A stretch of 64,000 bases of DNA from Dryocosmus kuriphilus (taxonomy: Eukaryota > Arthropoda > Insecta > Hymenoptera > Cynipidae): the NCBI GenBank assembly GCA_038277395.1, contig CM076191.1:90764822-90828821 (forward strand), read 5' to 3'. The position numbers were made by a program, and so were the translations under genes. Shown piece by piece: positions 1 to 11,600 of this stretch. Every line of letters starts with the position of its first letter. The stretch's first letter is position 1. The notes under the pieces were generated by a model. The model had not been told where the DNA came from and did no database searches. It worked only from the letters and a program-made list of their open reading frames with translations.

Positions 1-226
1 GCATTAGATTAAATAAATATAAGCTTTTATAAAATGTATTTATGATAAATAAATATCAATCTCGAGTGCACATGATTATCATAAATGAGCTTTATAAATA
101 TTGACTATAATCTGTCAACTGAATCTAGATTTTGTTGATGACAATATATATTATATATATACACGATTATTGATTGAACGTTATATTTAAAAATATCCAC
201 AATCCACAAAATACTCACAATAACTT

Positions 227-1606
227 TTAAATTTCTTTGATATTTTTTATTGTTAAATCTCTCTCGAGAAGAGTTGCTTGCATGCATGCTTCTCGAGCCA
301 TGTCCTCCGCTGCTTTACCCACTTCTTTTTCATGCGTTTTATACGAATTTGGATGATATATTGGAATATCAAGAGAAGAAAGTATTTTATTCAGATGGCT
401 ATTTCCTGCATCAGCATTCAGAGTTCCTGAAATTAATATACTCGTTATTGAAAATAAATAATTGTTATCAGTAAATTCTGACATTTAGCTAAAAAAACTA
501 GAATTACCAATTGTGCCACACACACATTTACGTCATAACGGTTAATCACCTTTCCTGCTTGCTTTGTTTTCTTTTTACTTTCATGCTTTTCATCAGTAGC
601 AACTTCCGTAGTGCGTTGACAACCCAGCAGAAAAGAAATTATTGATACGCATTGAATTACAAAGACTAAGACACTCCGAGAATCCTGTTTTGTGTCAGTG
701 GCGCATTGGACGAGCGTGTCAATAAGTGTAAATTCGACAAGACAGGTTTCAATTTTTATTCTTTCTATTCTTACAAATACAGCGCACAAGTTTGAGATCA
801 GCGAATTCTATTCAATGCGTCAGCACGCATTTATGTGTGTTTCTCCCATTTCGTTTGAATGCGTACAATTTGAAATCGTATGTTAATTCATCTGTATCCG
901 TTAGCACTCAAGCGCTTCAACTTTCGTCAATGCGTACTAATTCGTGAGAATAAAAGCCACAAATGAATTCGCCCCGATTCGTACAAGGAGGCAAACCAAC
1001 AAGTGCTATTTAAAGGCTCTGTTATGAAGCTAACATCAATTTGTCTGATGACTCAATGGGTATCACGCTGGGCTGATAAGCGAAGAATAGCTGGGTCGAG
1101 GCTCGACATGTGTAGTCTTTTTTTTTGGGTGACCTTGACGACGATATGAATTGGTTTTGCGCTTCGTAAATCCGTCCCAATTCATTTCAGTTCGCTTCAA
1201 GGAATCAGAAAACGAGATTCATTTTCATTCAGGAATAGCTAATTCGCCCCAATGCGTATCAATTCGTTTTTTTTTTTGCTGGGAATGTTGGCATTACACA
1301 GTCCATATACAAGTTAGTCCGATCAGTTTTTCATCAACTATGTCATTTAAAGAAAGAGTTTAAGCGCATTTCCTGCAAATCATTTGCTTGCCCACAGTCA
1401 GAATGTGCACAGTTCTCCGTCCTCCTTCATTTTTGGATTCACTCTTTACATCTTTGAGGTTATATTTTTCTTCAGATTGCTCCAAACTTCTATTTTGCTT
1501 GCAGCCGTAAACGTTTCGTATGTTTTTGCCTGCACTCGCTTGACGAACTCCTAAACTGTAAAAACTTTCCTTTCCAGAAAAACTTTTCGACTGACTTGTC
1601 GCTCAT
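227..1606 (-). pseudogene. Mutator-like transposase relic
   Basis: Two pieces of one protein lie on the minus strand. The upstream piece starts at an ATG at 1604-1606 and, further on, contains GRRTVHIL, then a zinc-type pair (ICRKC) and TLSLNDIVDEK, with an in-frame stop between the last two. The downstream piece (227-484) contains GNSHLNKILSSLDIP and HEKEVGKAAEDMAREAC. Both blocks match, in order, a transposase family abundant in insect genomes that I know as Mutator-like: an N-terminal CxxC region followed by a G-(N/G)-x-H block and an E-VG-A-E block. Between the pieces (about 490-1250) the frame is lost to stops and shifts, and no catalytic core can be followed. Start and end are approximate. 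The family match is from memory; the breakage is visible in the sequence. Confidence 0.5.
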
Positions 1607-1891
1607 GATGAAAAACTATTTCAACCTCGACCAACAAAACAATCAGAACGACTAAGTGCGACCGAGCGCGCCAGTGAATTGCAACGTTGCCAAATCTAAG
1701 GGCTCACTACTTTAGTCACTAACGAGTCTACAGAAACTCTCATTTGACTTCAGACGTGTACCCGATATACCTCCTTTAGGGTACTATATTAAACAGGAAT
1801 ATGCAACCGACATTTTGGTTCCTGGACAGTTGGTGGGAAACAATGCGATAAGCATGTCGTGTGTTTTAGTTAAAATTAAGCTTAGAATATA

Positions 1892-2053
1892 ATGAAAATG
1901 GTCTGCTGTAGTGCTCCGCTTTGTAAAAACAGAAGCGAAGATGATTTTAAACTTTATCGTATTCCACTAGGACAAAGAGAAAGACTAAAAATATGGATTG
2001 TAAATTGTAGACGCGGCAAATGGGAACCGAACTGTACTTCGAGATTATGCGAA
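1892..2053 (+). CDS. THAP zinc-finger first exon (orphan)
   Basis: The reading frame begins MKMVCCSAPLCKN, giving the N-terminal C-x4-C half of a THAP (C2CH) DNA-binding finger, followed by the basic and aromatic residues expected of the fold (FKLYRIP, LKIWIVNCRRGKW). It ends at a consensus donor, GAA|GTAAGT, at 2054. THAP fingers are commonly split at about this point, with the C-x2-H half and the AVP-x-F box in the next exon. I found no such second exon before 8.6 kb. It may be the first exon of the broken P-type transposase at 8.7-13.7 kb, separated by later insertions, or the relic of another THAP gene. Both P-type elements and host transcription factors use this domain. Confidence 0.6.
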
Positions 2054-2194
2054 GTAAGTACTCTTATTTATCAGTAAAACAATATAATTTAAATATCTGC
2101 GGTCTGAAGCTTATGGTTATATGTCATTAAATTGCCTCTGAGCATTTTTTTGGTATGTTAAAGCGAAATAAGATCCAGAAGAAAGTAAGGGTTG

Positions 2195-2680
2195 GTGGGA
2201 GGGCTTAGGGGTCTAATCGGACGAGCGACCTAGAGTAAGTGAACCAGAGGGACTGTATCGTGAGATGCGCCTTCTCTGGGGAACTGGAGGTCTCTGATCT
2301 GCGGGACCCTGACCAAGAAGCGATCCTTCCAGGGGGTAATGGCAAAGCCTCCTGAAATATCGAGGGCGCCTGTCCTTATGCCATACCTTTTAACTCATCG
2401 CCAAAAGGGGACGGTTTCAAAGGGGACGGCTCCAAAGGGGTCGGCTCCCAAGTAGCGAAGGAAAGAATCACCGGGCAGGCAGGGCTCCTCACAAGGGGTC
2501 TTGGAACAGCGGACTTCATCTGGAGCAATTCCTCTTGCCCGTCATGCGGGTAAGAGGAAAAGGGGCTCCAAGAGCACCCCCTTGAACAGGGAGACAGAAA
2601 GGTCTACGGCTGTGTAACCACAGGGTCTGACCTTTATACACGCACAAGATGGGACTTGGTTCCACAACAGAGTGCGGGAA
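2195..2680. other. GC-rich island, unclassified
   Basis: About 480 bp is far richer in G and C than its surroundings, with runs such as AAAGGGGACGG repeated in slightly different form around 2405-2450. No reading frame resembles a known protein; the 80-90 aa minus-strand frames here look like by-products of composition. It could be an untranslated region of a retroelement or a transferred fragment. I see no termini. Confidence 0.3.
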
Positions 2681-2714
2681 ATGCGGTATGGCACAATGGA
2701 CTTCCCAGATAACA

Positions 2715-2895
2715 ATACGTTCGACGCATGCCACCCGCATCGCGTGATTTTCATGCAATGCGTGTGAGAAAGCATGCATCTCGCCATCACTGAATGATAG
2801 TCACGTGGCTACGAGCGTTATGAGTCGCATATTGCTAGCACGGAACACGCGCACATGCTGCGAGCTTTATGAGTCGCATTTCGCTATCATGAGAT
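2715..2895. repeat. Minisatellite-like CGATATG/GAGTCGCAT repeats
   Basis: Irregular repeats of GAGCG-TATGAGTCGCAT, alternating with CATGC-rich stretches, lie here. Similar units (GCGAGCGATATGCGTCTCAC) recur at about 7930-8050. The two blocks flank the interval containing the alpha-spectrin fragment and may be copies of one dispersed repeat. Confidence 0.4.
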
Positions 2896-2899
2896 GCGC

Positions 2900-4380
2900 C
2901 AAAGATTATTTATTTGAAAACATTTTTTTTTCATAAATAATAGTAATTATCGAGTCAAATTACCATACCATACCGATATGAAAATGATTTATAAAATATT
3001 TTCCGGTTATTTTTAGTTTTTATCATCAACAAATACTTCTAATATTATATATAGGTAAATCTTATAGGTTATAATATTAATATTATCGGAATTTGGCGCG
3101 AATCGGTGTCCGTTGGATCATGCGCAATAAAACACCCGCGAGAAATCTACGTCACATGACCTCTTACATATTCCCGAGCCAATCATATTCAACTCCCCAC
3201 CCCCTTCCTTGTTTCGACTCTTGTCTACTTTCTTGTTATGTTCTACCGCGAAGTTGTACAAATAAGACTTGAGAGATTGCCGAAAATCTTCGAAGGACAA
3301 CGGTAATTCACCGGCTAGTTTTTATTTTTATATTAGTGGCGGCTGAACCGCAAATCAACACACCTTCATCCTAGATTCAGAGCCAGCTTTTAGATCTGCA
3401 CGAAAATAAAACTTCAAAGGCAAGTAGTAACCATTTTTCTTTCTCGCGTACAGGCCGCCATGGCGTGAAAATATACGCAACATGCATAAACGCGTACAAT
3501 CGTCCACTTTCATTATAATTATAAAGTCGGGCTGTGTCTAGTGCCGCGATATTTTTTTCCAACTTCAATTTCATAGATTTCACTATTTCCAAAAAATCCA
3601 AGAATGTGCGGTTTTTTGCTACATGAGGTTCGCCGGTACATGCGCACTCAATTCTGGTAAATCGCATCTTCAAGTTCCCAATTTTCACTGAATTTCGTTG
3701 TTTTCTTTTAAGTATAATTCGTGTTCAATTTTAAATACCAGTGGTTGCATTGAAAATTTTTTTCAACCGGAATCACTAGTTGCGATTAATAAACCTTTTT
3801 ACTGTGCCGAAAATATTACCAATCTAATTCCTATCGGATTCCAATTCTGTGAAAACGAGGGATCAAGAAGCGAACATCGCCAAAGATGAGTATTGGCTTT
3901 GTTCACATTTTTATACATTTCATTTTCTTCTCATTGTGTGTATTTGAAATTATTTAGGATGATATTTATTTTTAGTTAGACATGTTTTTAACAGGAATTC
4001 AAAATTTTCAGCATTTTTACATTTTTTTACAGAATTAGCACACGTTTACCAATTAAGTTCCCTTATTTTTGCCTTCTCTTTAATTAATCAGATGAATTTG
4101 TTATTAAATTAAAATCGGAATAAATCACTAAAATCAATACCTTGCATGATATACAAAATTACATGGTACATACACATTTAATATCACAAAACTTCACGTA
4201 ACCTGTAATGCAAATGTTTTACTGGAACATTAATAAAAAAAATGTTTAATTCACTTCCTCATTAAAGAAAAAATGTAATTAATTATTATTTGTTTCAGAA
4301 GAATGAATAAAAATTAGAGGCAAATATTCTGTAAATTATACGATGGTCAATTAAATTTTTGTTTAAATGTTGGGGAAAAA
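2900..4380. other. AT-rich interval, no recognised gene
   Basis: Frames of 60-103 codons occur on both strands between 3118 and 3889, but none shows a motif, domain or splice pattern I recognise. The stretch around 3090-3460 is less AT-rich and could be an old promoter or exon remnant. From 3900 to 4380 the DNA is simple AT-rich sequence. Confidence 0.3.
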
Positions 4381-4389
4381 CTGAAGATC

Positions 4390-5410
4390 AATTTTTGGAA
4401 ATATCTAAACATTATGAAATTATTATATAATTCACTTAACTCTTTGAAACGTTTGTGAAATATTTTCAAATTAAAATTTTTATGAAAACTTTGTAATCTT
4501 TAAAATCTTTTGAAATACTTCAGATCTTGAAAATGTTTGTGAAATATTTTAAAACTTCGTTAAATCTTTTAAAACAAATTAAAATAAATTGAAACTTTTG
4601 GGATATCCTTGTGATGTCTGTGAAGCATTTTGAAATATTTTAAATCATTAAAGTCTTTTTGAAGACATTTAAAATCTTTGAAATATTTGAAATGTTTGTA
4701 AAATCTTTTGAATTATTTGTAAATTTTTGTGAAATTTGTTGAAATACATTGAAATATTTTCAAATTTTTCTGACAATTGTGTCAGAATTTTTGGGAACCT
4801 TTAAAATTCTTTGAAATTTGTTAACTTTTTAAAATTCCAAGGAATCTTTTACAGTAATTTAAATATTTTAACAAAATTTAATTCTTTCATATCCCTTGAA
4901 ATAAAATTTAAGTTTTTCCCTATAAAAAAGTTTTTTTAGAAATTCGTTTGAAATCATTAAAAATCCCTTCAAAATAAATAAAATTAATTTATTCGTTAAT
5001 TTTCTCTGAAAAAGAAACTTTTAAGTCCTAAGAAATGTTTTGAAATCCTTGAAAATGAAATAAAATCTTTATCCTTTGAAATTAGAAAGAAAAATTTAAT
5101 TCTTGGGAATCTTTAAAATCCTTTGAAATTTATTAAACTTTTTTAAATTCTAAGGAATCTTTCAAAATAATTTAAATATGTAAAAAAAATTTAAAACCTT
5201 CATATCCCTTTTCTAACTTTAGGGATGAACTTAACTTTTATTTTAAGGGATATGAAAGAATTAAATTTTGTTTAAATGATTTTCAATTATTTTAAAAGAT
5301 TCCTTTTAATTTCAAAAAGTTTAATAAATTTCAAAGGATTTTAAAGATTCCCAAGAATTAAATTTTTTCTTTCTAATTTCAAGGGATTTCAAAGATTTTG
5401 TTTCATTTCA
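4390..5410. repeat. Low-complexity TTTGAAAT repeats with an inverted repeat
   Basis: Degenerate repetition of TTTGAAATxTTT and AAATCTTT dominates. Inside it, about 5075-5210 is the reverse complement of about 5240-5395: both contain GATTCCCAAGAATTAAATTT or its complement, and both contain AAGGGATATGAA near the centre. The arms could form a hairpin of roughly 130 bp. The same kind of sequence recurs at 6700-6900 and around the Polinton insertion site. Confidence 0.5.
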
Positions 5411-5531
5411 TTGATTGCTTTCCGGAACTAATCCAACTTTTTTGCACCTCTACCTCGAACATCAAATCAAAAAGATGATTTTCCTGATCTAATATACGTT
5501 CAAGTCAAAATAGTCTCTCCTTTCTCCTTAG

Positions 5532-6417
5532 ATGATTTTGGATGCGACCTTGCGAGTTTTCAAACCCTTCAGCGCAAATACGAAGGAATAGAACGAGACT
5601 TGGCAGCCTTGGATGACTAAGTGGCAACTTTGAGTGCAGAAGTTGATCGACTCGCTGGAATTCATCAGGCTGATCATTCCCAGCAAATCTAGGTGAAGCG
5701 GATTGAGATTCTTCAATTCTGGGAAAGTTTGACTGGCAAGACTAAAGAGCGACGTTTGAAGCTGGATGAGAGTTACTATTTGCACAGATTCTTGGCTGAT
5801 TATCGAGATTTGGTTTCCTGGATGAACGACATGAAGGCGATTATTTCGGCTGATGAGTTGGCGAAAATGTTGCGAGTGCTGAAGCCCTTTTGGAAAGGCA
5901 TCAGAAACATAAAGGGGAAATTGACGCCAGAGCTGATAGTTTTGATTCGACGACCCTTAGCGGGTCAGGAAATGATTTCTTATGAAGAAAATGTAACCTT
6001 TTTTTACCCAATCCCCTTTTTTTCCTCTGAGAGCTTGAAAAAAATTGATTAAAATACCATAAATCGTCTAAATATTTTCCATTTCCTAAATACCAACCAC
6101 TAAGAAAAGTCTTTCTTTCCTCAGGAAGGCAACTTCTCCAAAGAAAACACTACGCAGCAGAAGAAGTCGCCAGGAAGCTCGAATCACTCGCAGAGGACAA
6201 ATCCGCCTTGCTGAGTCTCTGGGAAAAGAGGCGAATTTTGTACGAGTAATGGATGGATCTCCAGCTCTTCTATCGAGACACCGAACAAGCTGATGCCTGG
6301 ATGGCAAAACAAGAAGCTTTCCTCACCAACGAAGACCTTGGAGACTCTCTCGATAGTGTCGAGGCCCTGATCAAAAAACACGAGGACTTTGACAAGAGTC
6401 TCGCAGATCTCAGATAG
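5532..6417 (+). pseudogene. alpha-Spec (fragment): Alpha-spectrin fragment, unprocessed pseudogene
   Basis: The plus strand encodes parts of about three spectrin repeats: LQRKYEGIERDLAALDD, then EVDRLAGIHQADHSQQ, ILQFWESLTGKTKERR, HYAAEEVARKLESLAEDKSA and later DAWMAKQEAFL with ALIKKHEDFDKSLADLR. These are typical of arthropod alpha-spectrin, a membrane-skeleton protein. The copy begins right after an acceptor (TTTCTCCTTAG at 5531) and keeps an internal intron with GT...AG ends (about 5993-6122), so it derives from genomic DNA and not from retrotransposed mRNA. Stops interrupt it at about 5617-5619 (DD then TAA), 5691-5693 and 6247-6249. Only a few of spectrin's more than 20 repeats are present. 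Family assignment is strong. The origin is inferred to be segmental duplication or capture by a TE. Confidence 0.82.
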
Positions 6418-6418
6418 A

Positions 6419-6560
6419 AAAAATTAGTTGTATTGCACAGGTCAGAATTTATTTACATATACACATCACTCTTTTTGAATCAAAATTTAATTTTAAGTTT
6501 TCAAATCACAGTGTTCATGAATTTTAGACTGCATATCTCATGTTTTGTGAAACTTATGTG
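6419..6560 (+). repeat. Direct repeat copy 1 (about 140 bp)
   Basis: AAATTAGTTGTATTGCACAG through to GTGAAACTTATGTGTGT is repeated with few changes at 7218-7358. The first copy begins immediately after the alpha-spectrin fragment ends, so the pair may mark a duplication involved in placing that fragment. Confidence 0.7.
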
Positions 6561-7217
6561 TGTCATCCAAATTGCCTGAGGGATACTATTCTTCACTGTT
6601 ACACCGCCTGCTTAAGTTTGGCGAAAGATGTTTTGCCTTATTACGACGCAATTTTTGTAACACTATTACGGGCTTGCCTGAGAGGAATATTCAGGGTGGC
6701 CTGGAAACATGGAAGAGTTTTAAGAAATTTTAATAGATTATAAATATTCTCGTGGATTTTAGAAGATTTTAAAAGGATTTCAAGTAATTTAAGGAGATTT
6801 CCAAGGTTGCCGTAAATTTGAGAGATTTTTACGAATTTTAAGTGTTGTGAAGTGATTTGAAATTTCAAAATATTGAAAGTGATATTATACGAAATTTAAA
6901 AAAAATTTCAACAGTATTATTACTGAAAATTTGTTCGCATTTTTAATACGTTTTTGTCAGGGAAATTTGTCTGAAAGTCAGGGAAATGTCAGAGAAGTGA
7001 AAAAATTGAATCTTGTGGACACTCTGAATATTGCTCTCGTGTGATGTACATGATATTGAAAAGAATATTTTAGGGCTCCTTAGAATAAGCGGTCCTCCTT
7101 GTTTTATACACGTCGGGACACGATCTACGCTAATGAACTTAATTATTGCATATTTTATACGTATATGCAATTTTATTTGATATTTAATTTTAGCGGACTC
7201 AAAATCTCTGATAGAAC

Positions 7218-7358
7218 AAATTAGCTGTATTGCATAGGTCAGAATTTATTTATACACATCACCTTTTTTGAATCAAAATTGAATTTTAAGTTTTCAAATC
7301 ACAGTGTTAATGAATTTTAGACTGTATATCTCATATTTTGTGAAAATTATGTGTGTAT
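7218..7358 (+). repeat. Direct repeat copy 2 (about 140 bp)
   Basis: Second copy of the 6419-6560 repeat, same orientation, about 800 bp downstream. The intervening DNA (6561-7217) is low-complexity and holds no recognisable gene. Confidence 0.7.
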
Positions 7359-7592
7359 GTAGTTTTTACACAATAGGTTGGTTCGAATTTGTAAAAATGG
7401 GAGTTTCTTTTAAGGGTAGGGATAACTTATTTTTGTAAAGTTAAATGTTGCTAATTGACAGACGCGTGGCCCGCAGACCTCGATTTTTTAGAGGGCTCCT
7501 GTTTTAGGTCATGAAATAAAAATGTACGTCGAGATGATCTTTCAAATACGTTTATAACTTCAAATTTTAATGGACTTAACAATCTTCGTTGG

Positions 7593-7762
7593 TAGGGGAG
7601 CGTCCATTAATTACTTAAGGGATTGGGGTAGCCAAATCATACGACCATGTTAAAGTTACGTCTATTTACTATAGAAAAACTCTTACTAAGGAGGGCGGGG
7701 GGGGGGGGGGGGGGGTATCAAATTACAAAAATGACCATTACGTAATTAATGGACGTCCCCTA
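7593..7762. mobile_element. Mariner-type MITE with internal G19 tract
   Basis: The ends TAGGGGAGCGTCCATTAATT and AATTAATGGACGTCCCCTA are imperfect inverted repeats of about 24 bp, with TA at both outer edges as expected of a TA target duplication. It is about 170 bp long and non-coding. A run of 19 G lies at 7697-7715. MITEs with this GGGGACGTCCATTAAT terminus are typical Tc1/mariner derivatives. Confidence 0.75.
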
Positions 7763-7929
7763 GGTGAACTTTGTTTTCGGATCCATTGCGAGGCTCTGCA
7801 TGTAGCAATTTGTAATTATTAAATATTATGACATTTACAAAATAAAATTTTTAAAAAATATATTTCTTTCCTCTTTTTCATTAAATAAAATGTCCAAAAA
7901 AATTAATGGTATTTAATGGTAATAATAAA

Positions 7930-8120
7930 AAGTCACGCTATGCGAGCAATATGGGTCTCACTGAATGACTCATGACATGCCAGCGATATGCGAGCGATAT
8001 GCGTCTCACGTCATGACATGCGAGCGATATGCGTCTTAGTTGATGAAGGATCTGTCTGCGTTGGTGAGGTCATACTGCGCGTGTTAATAATCGCTACCTG
8101 CCTGCGTAATGCAGGCCGAC
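7930..8120. repeat. GCGAGCGATATGCGTCTCAC minisatellite-like block
   Basis: Three or more imperfect units of about 20-40 bp (ATGCGAGC(A/G)ATATG(G/C)GTCT) occur, followed by a GC-richer tail that ends near a CACGCACGTTAACC sequence. Related to the block at 2715-2895. From 8121 to 8680 there is AT-rich DNA with nothing recognisable. Confidence 0.4.
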
Positions 8121-8680
8121 ACGCACGTTAACCACGCAAATAAAGAATACGAATGATATGAAATATAAATAACTAACATAATAAAATTTTGGAAAAGTAT
8201 CATACTAATGTTTGAACTATAGTCTATTGTTATTTTATTACTTGTTATTACTTATCTAATAAATCATATGATTATAATTTTAGCATCCGGCTTTTTGCAA
8301 ACTGAGTAAAATTAAGTTTAAACCTGCGTTGTGGGTTACAAAATTATATAGTCTAATTTACTTATAACCTATACATTATGTAACATGTGATTTTATTTAT
8401 AATTTACATTTTGATAACAATGCTTTCATATTGATTTAAAAATAACTGATTAAAAACTTGAATACAAAAAGGTTTGTCATTATAACAAGTCAGCAATATT
8501 TTGTAATCATTTAGATTAAGATGTCGATACAAAATGAGATTTGTTGTTTAAAATATTAGAATTTTAAGAGTTTGCAATGGAAACATTGAAAAAAAAATAA
8601 TGTATTTAAATTTGATTTAGAATTGTAGGTAAAAACTATAAAAAGAGTGATATATCTAAATTGTTCTTATATTTTTCAGA

Positions 8681-11600
8681 ATTAGTGTTAATTCTGCAAG
8701 CAAATTAACTCCTGCCACTTTAAACATCAACAGAGCTTCAGGAACGTCTCAAAGAAATTCTCTCACCTGGTCCACTCCTACAAATCCAAACGATCCGTCG
8801 ATCATCCCGTAAGAAATTATAATTCTTTTCTTGATAATTTGAAACATTTTACATTATAATTTCCAAATTGAATTAAACAACTTAAATTTTTTAAATCTCA
8901 TATTTTTTTATGTTAAACTCAAAATGTTAAAATTTTAAAAATATATGATTTAGAATGTTTAGTTTTATGCCGGATAGTGAGTATCTTTTTTACTTTTGTT
9001 TTCGCTTTTTTAAAATTGTTAGCCTCCTGTTTCGGTTAACTGTGATGTAGATACTGTGATGTTTGCATTCCCTAAGAGGATGGACAATTTTTTAATAAAC
9101 GCTGGCCGATTATTCTCCGCTGTTTACCTTACTATAGCTGTTTTTAACAATTATTTGAATTAAATATTTATAAATTCTAATAATGCATTTGAAAGTAAAA
9201 ATGTCATATTAATTTGTATGAGTTTTCTAGAAATGAACATTCGGAAGCAAACCACTCATCGACTTCATCAACCACTTCATTTTGCTCAAAAGTTCCTGAT
9301 GCAAATGAGAATAATAACTATCCGATGCCTGAGCCTAGTTCGAAGGTTCATTTTCACTCGAAAGCTGTTGAGGACCATATACCTGGTCAAGTAATGATCG
9401 ACTGTGATTGCAGGGAGATTAAAAAAGAAAATGAGCGGCTAAAAAAAGAATTAAATACGGCGCAAGCAACTTTAAATAAATGCTTTTCTGCAGAGCAGCT
9501 TAAGGCGTTACAGACTAATAGGAAAATTACATGGAGCAATATGAATCTATATCTAATGCTCTCAAAATGCGTTTTGCTCTTGGTGCCCATGGATACAATT
9601 ATTTAAGATTGAAGTGTAATTATCCCTTGCCGCACTACACTACTTTAAATCGACGAGTTAACGGTATAAAATTGATTATGGAATATTCCACGCATTGCTA
9701 GGACCTCTAAAATGTAAAATTGGTGGATTACATCCGAACGGTAAAGATTTTATTGTGTCTGTAGATGAATTTAAAATTAGTGGGAAATTGAGTTATGATA
9801 GAAGCTAAAAAAAAATTGTAGGTAAAATCACATTACTACCAGGTAAAATTGGTGAAGGTAACCATGTTACAGTAGCTTTAGTAAGAGGTCTTTCTCTAAC
9901 TTGGAAACAATCTGTAGCAGTCGAAGTCACAGGATCGAGTACGAATGGTCGTGATTTGCAAAATTTTCTTCTCGATGTTATAACTAATTTGACTGAAGTA
10001 AGTTTGAAAGTAAAAGCAATTGTTTCAGACATGGGACCGAGTAACCGAGTCATGTGGACTCCTAGTCCGAGAGCTAGGAGTAAAAATTGGTCATGATCGA
10101 ACACCCAGCTGGATTTGACATATTTCAGGAAACTTTTCGTGTTAATAACAAATCCGCTTTTCTGGCTCACCGAGCCTGGTGCGTTTGAAAATGGCAGCCG
10201 GAAAAGCCTCGGTTATTTTTAATGACCGGGAAATGATCGAACACCCGCGTGAAATTTTGTTTATAGCATAACTTTCATTCAAGGATAACGGGAAAATTAC
10301 TCCCAGGAGTTTTCGCTGGGACAAACTGGAGCAAGAAGGGCGGAAACCTGGCCGGAAAAACCATGCCTGGGACATGATCGAACACCCGCTTGAAACTTTG
10401 CACAAACAATCTTTAGCTATTTAATTAGCTAAATTTCAAAAGCCAGAATTTTTGGTTGGAACAAAGGCCAGCCAGAAGTGTACAAAGTTTGTCTCTTGGC
10501 GCGACATTTCTGCTGCATGGCGGCCGCTCGCAAACGCACGTCAATTCGAATTCTCGTCACGCTAATGGTACATTTTTCGTGTGATTTGTAGCCATTCCCT
10601 TTGGCCGATTTATTTATTTCTGAGCAATGAATATTTTTTTAAAAATATTTTCAATTATTAGAGTAAAAAACGTTTTAATATAAAAGTGCGATGGAAATAT
10701 AGTAATTGTAAAGATAAAGCTGCATGAGTTATCACAGTAATTTATTTCAGGATCACAAAATCATTTAATATTACTGCAGAAGATCTCCTTGTCAAAAAAC
10801 ATCAACTGTTTATTATGATTTTTTTATAAAGTTGTTTGCAGTTTAAAAACATCAACTGTTCATTATGATTTTTTTTATAAAGTTTTTTGCATCATAAATT
10901 AACAGATAATTTAAAGCAAGAATTATTTACAAAAAAATATTGTTAAATAAAAGAGAAGGTATCAAATATTTAAAAAGATAATATTGCTTATTGCATTATT
11001 TTTATGAATTAGAGAAAATAAATTATTAATTAAATTATTAATTATAATTATTATTATTATCAATGGTTTCATCGCAGGCTTGTTTTGACGTGGTCGTCAG
11101 TGCAACAACTTTTATACAGTTGCAAGTCTCGACTGCATCCTAATAGAAAAATGTATTATATTTTCAGCAGCTTTTCCCTATTTTATGACCACTCCACCAT
11201 TTGCCCTAAACGGCCTTAAACTATCTATTGAAAAAGAGGGATTGTAGACACCGAAATAGCATAATAAACAGGGGTCTTTTCTTCATGTTATACCTGCCGG
11301 AATGAACCCAATAAATTGAACAATTAAATCTAAGTTCTAGAATCTAGGAGGCCAAATATGTAATTGTATTTTACAAGCTGGTCATAATCAAGAAAGTCAA
11401 CCAGAACGCATTTTAGAAAATCCAGAAAAGAAATCCTGGCTACGTCGCTGCTCACTCTTTATGGGCGATGCCAATTTTCTAGGTACAAATTTTCCGAAAT
11501 TTCCGAGAGGGGGAAAAAGATGCTGATCAGGTGCAAAGCAGTATTTATTTTCTTAATCGTCAGTCCGATGTCAACTGTTTGCGAATCTGTTTGCGATAGC

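Noticed and set aside
7697..7715. CRISPR or tandem-array possibility for repeat-rich stretches
   Set aside because: No regular repeat-spacer pattern anywhere; the sequence is eukaryotic.
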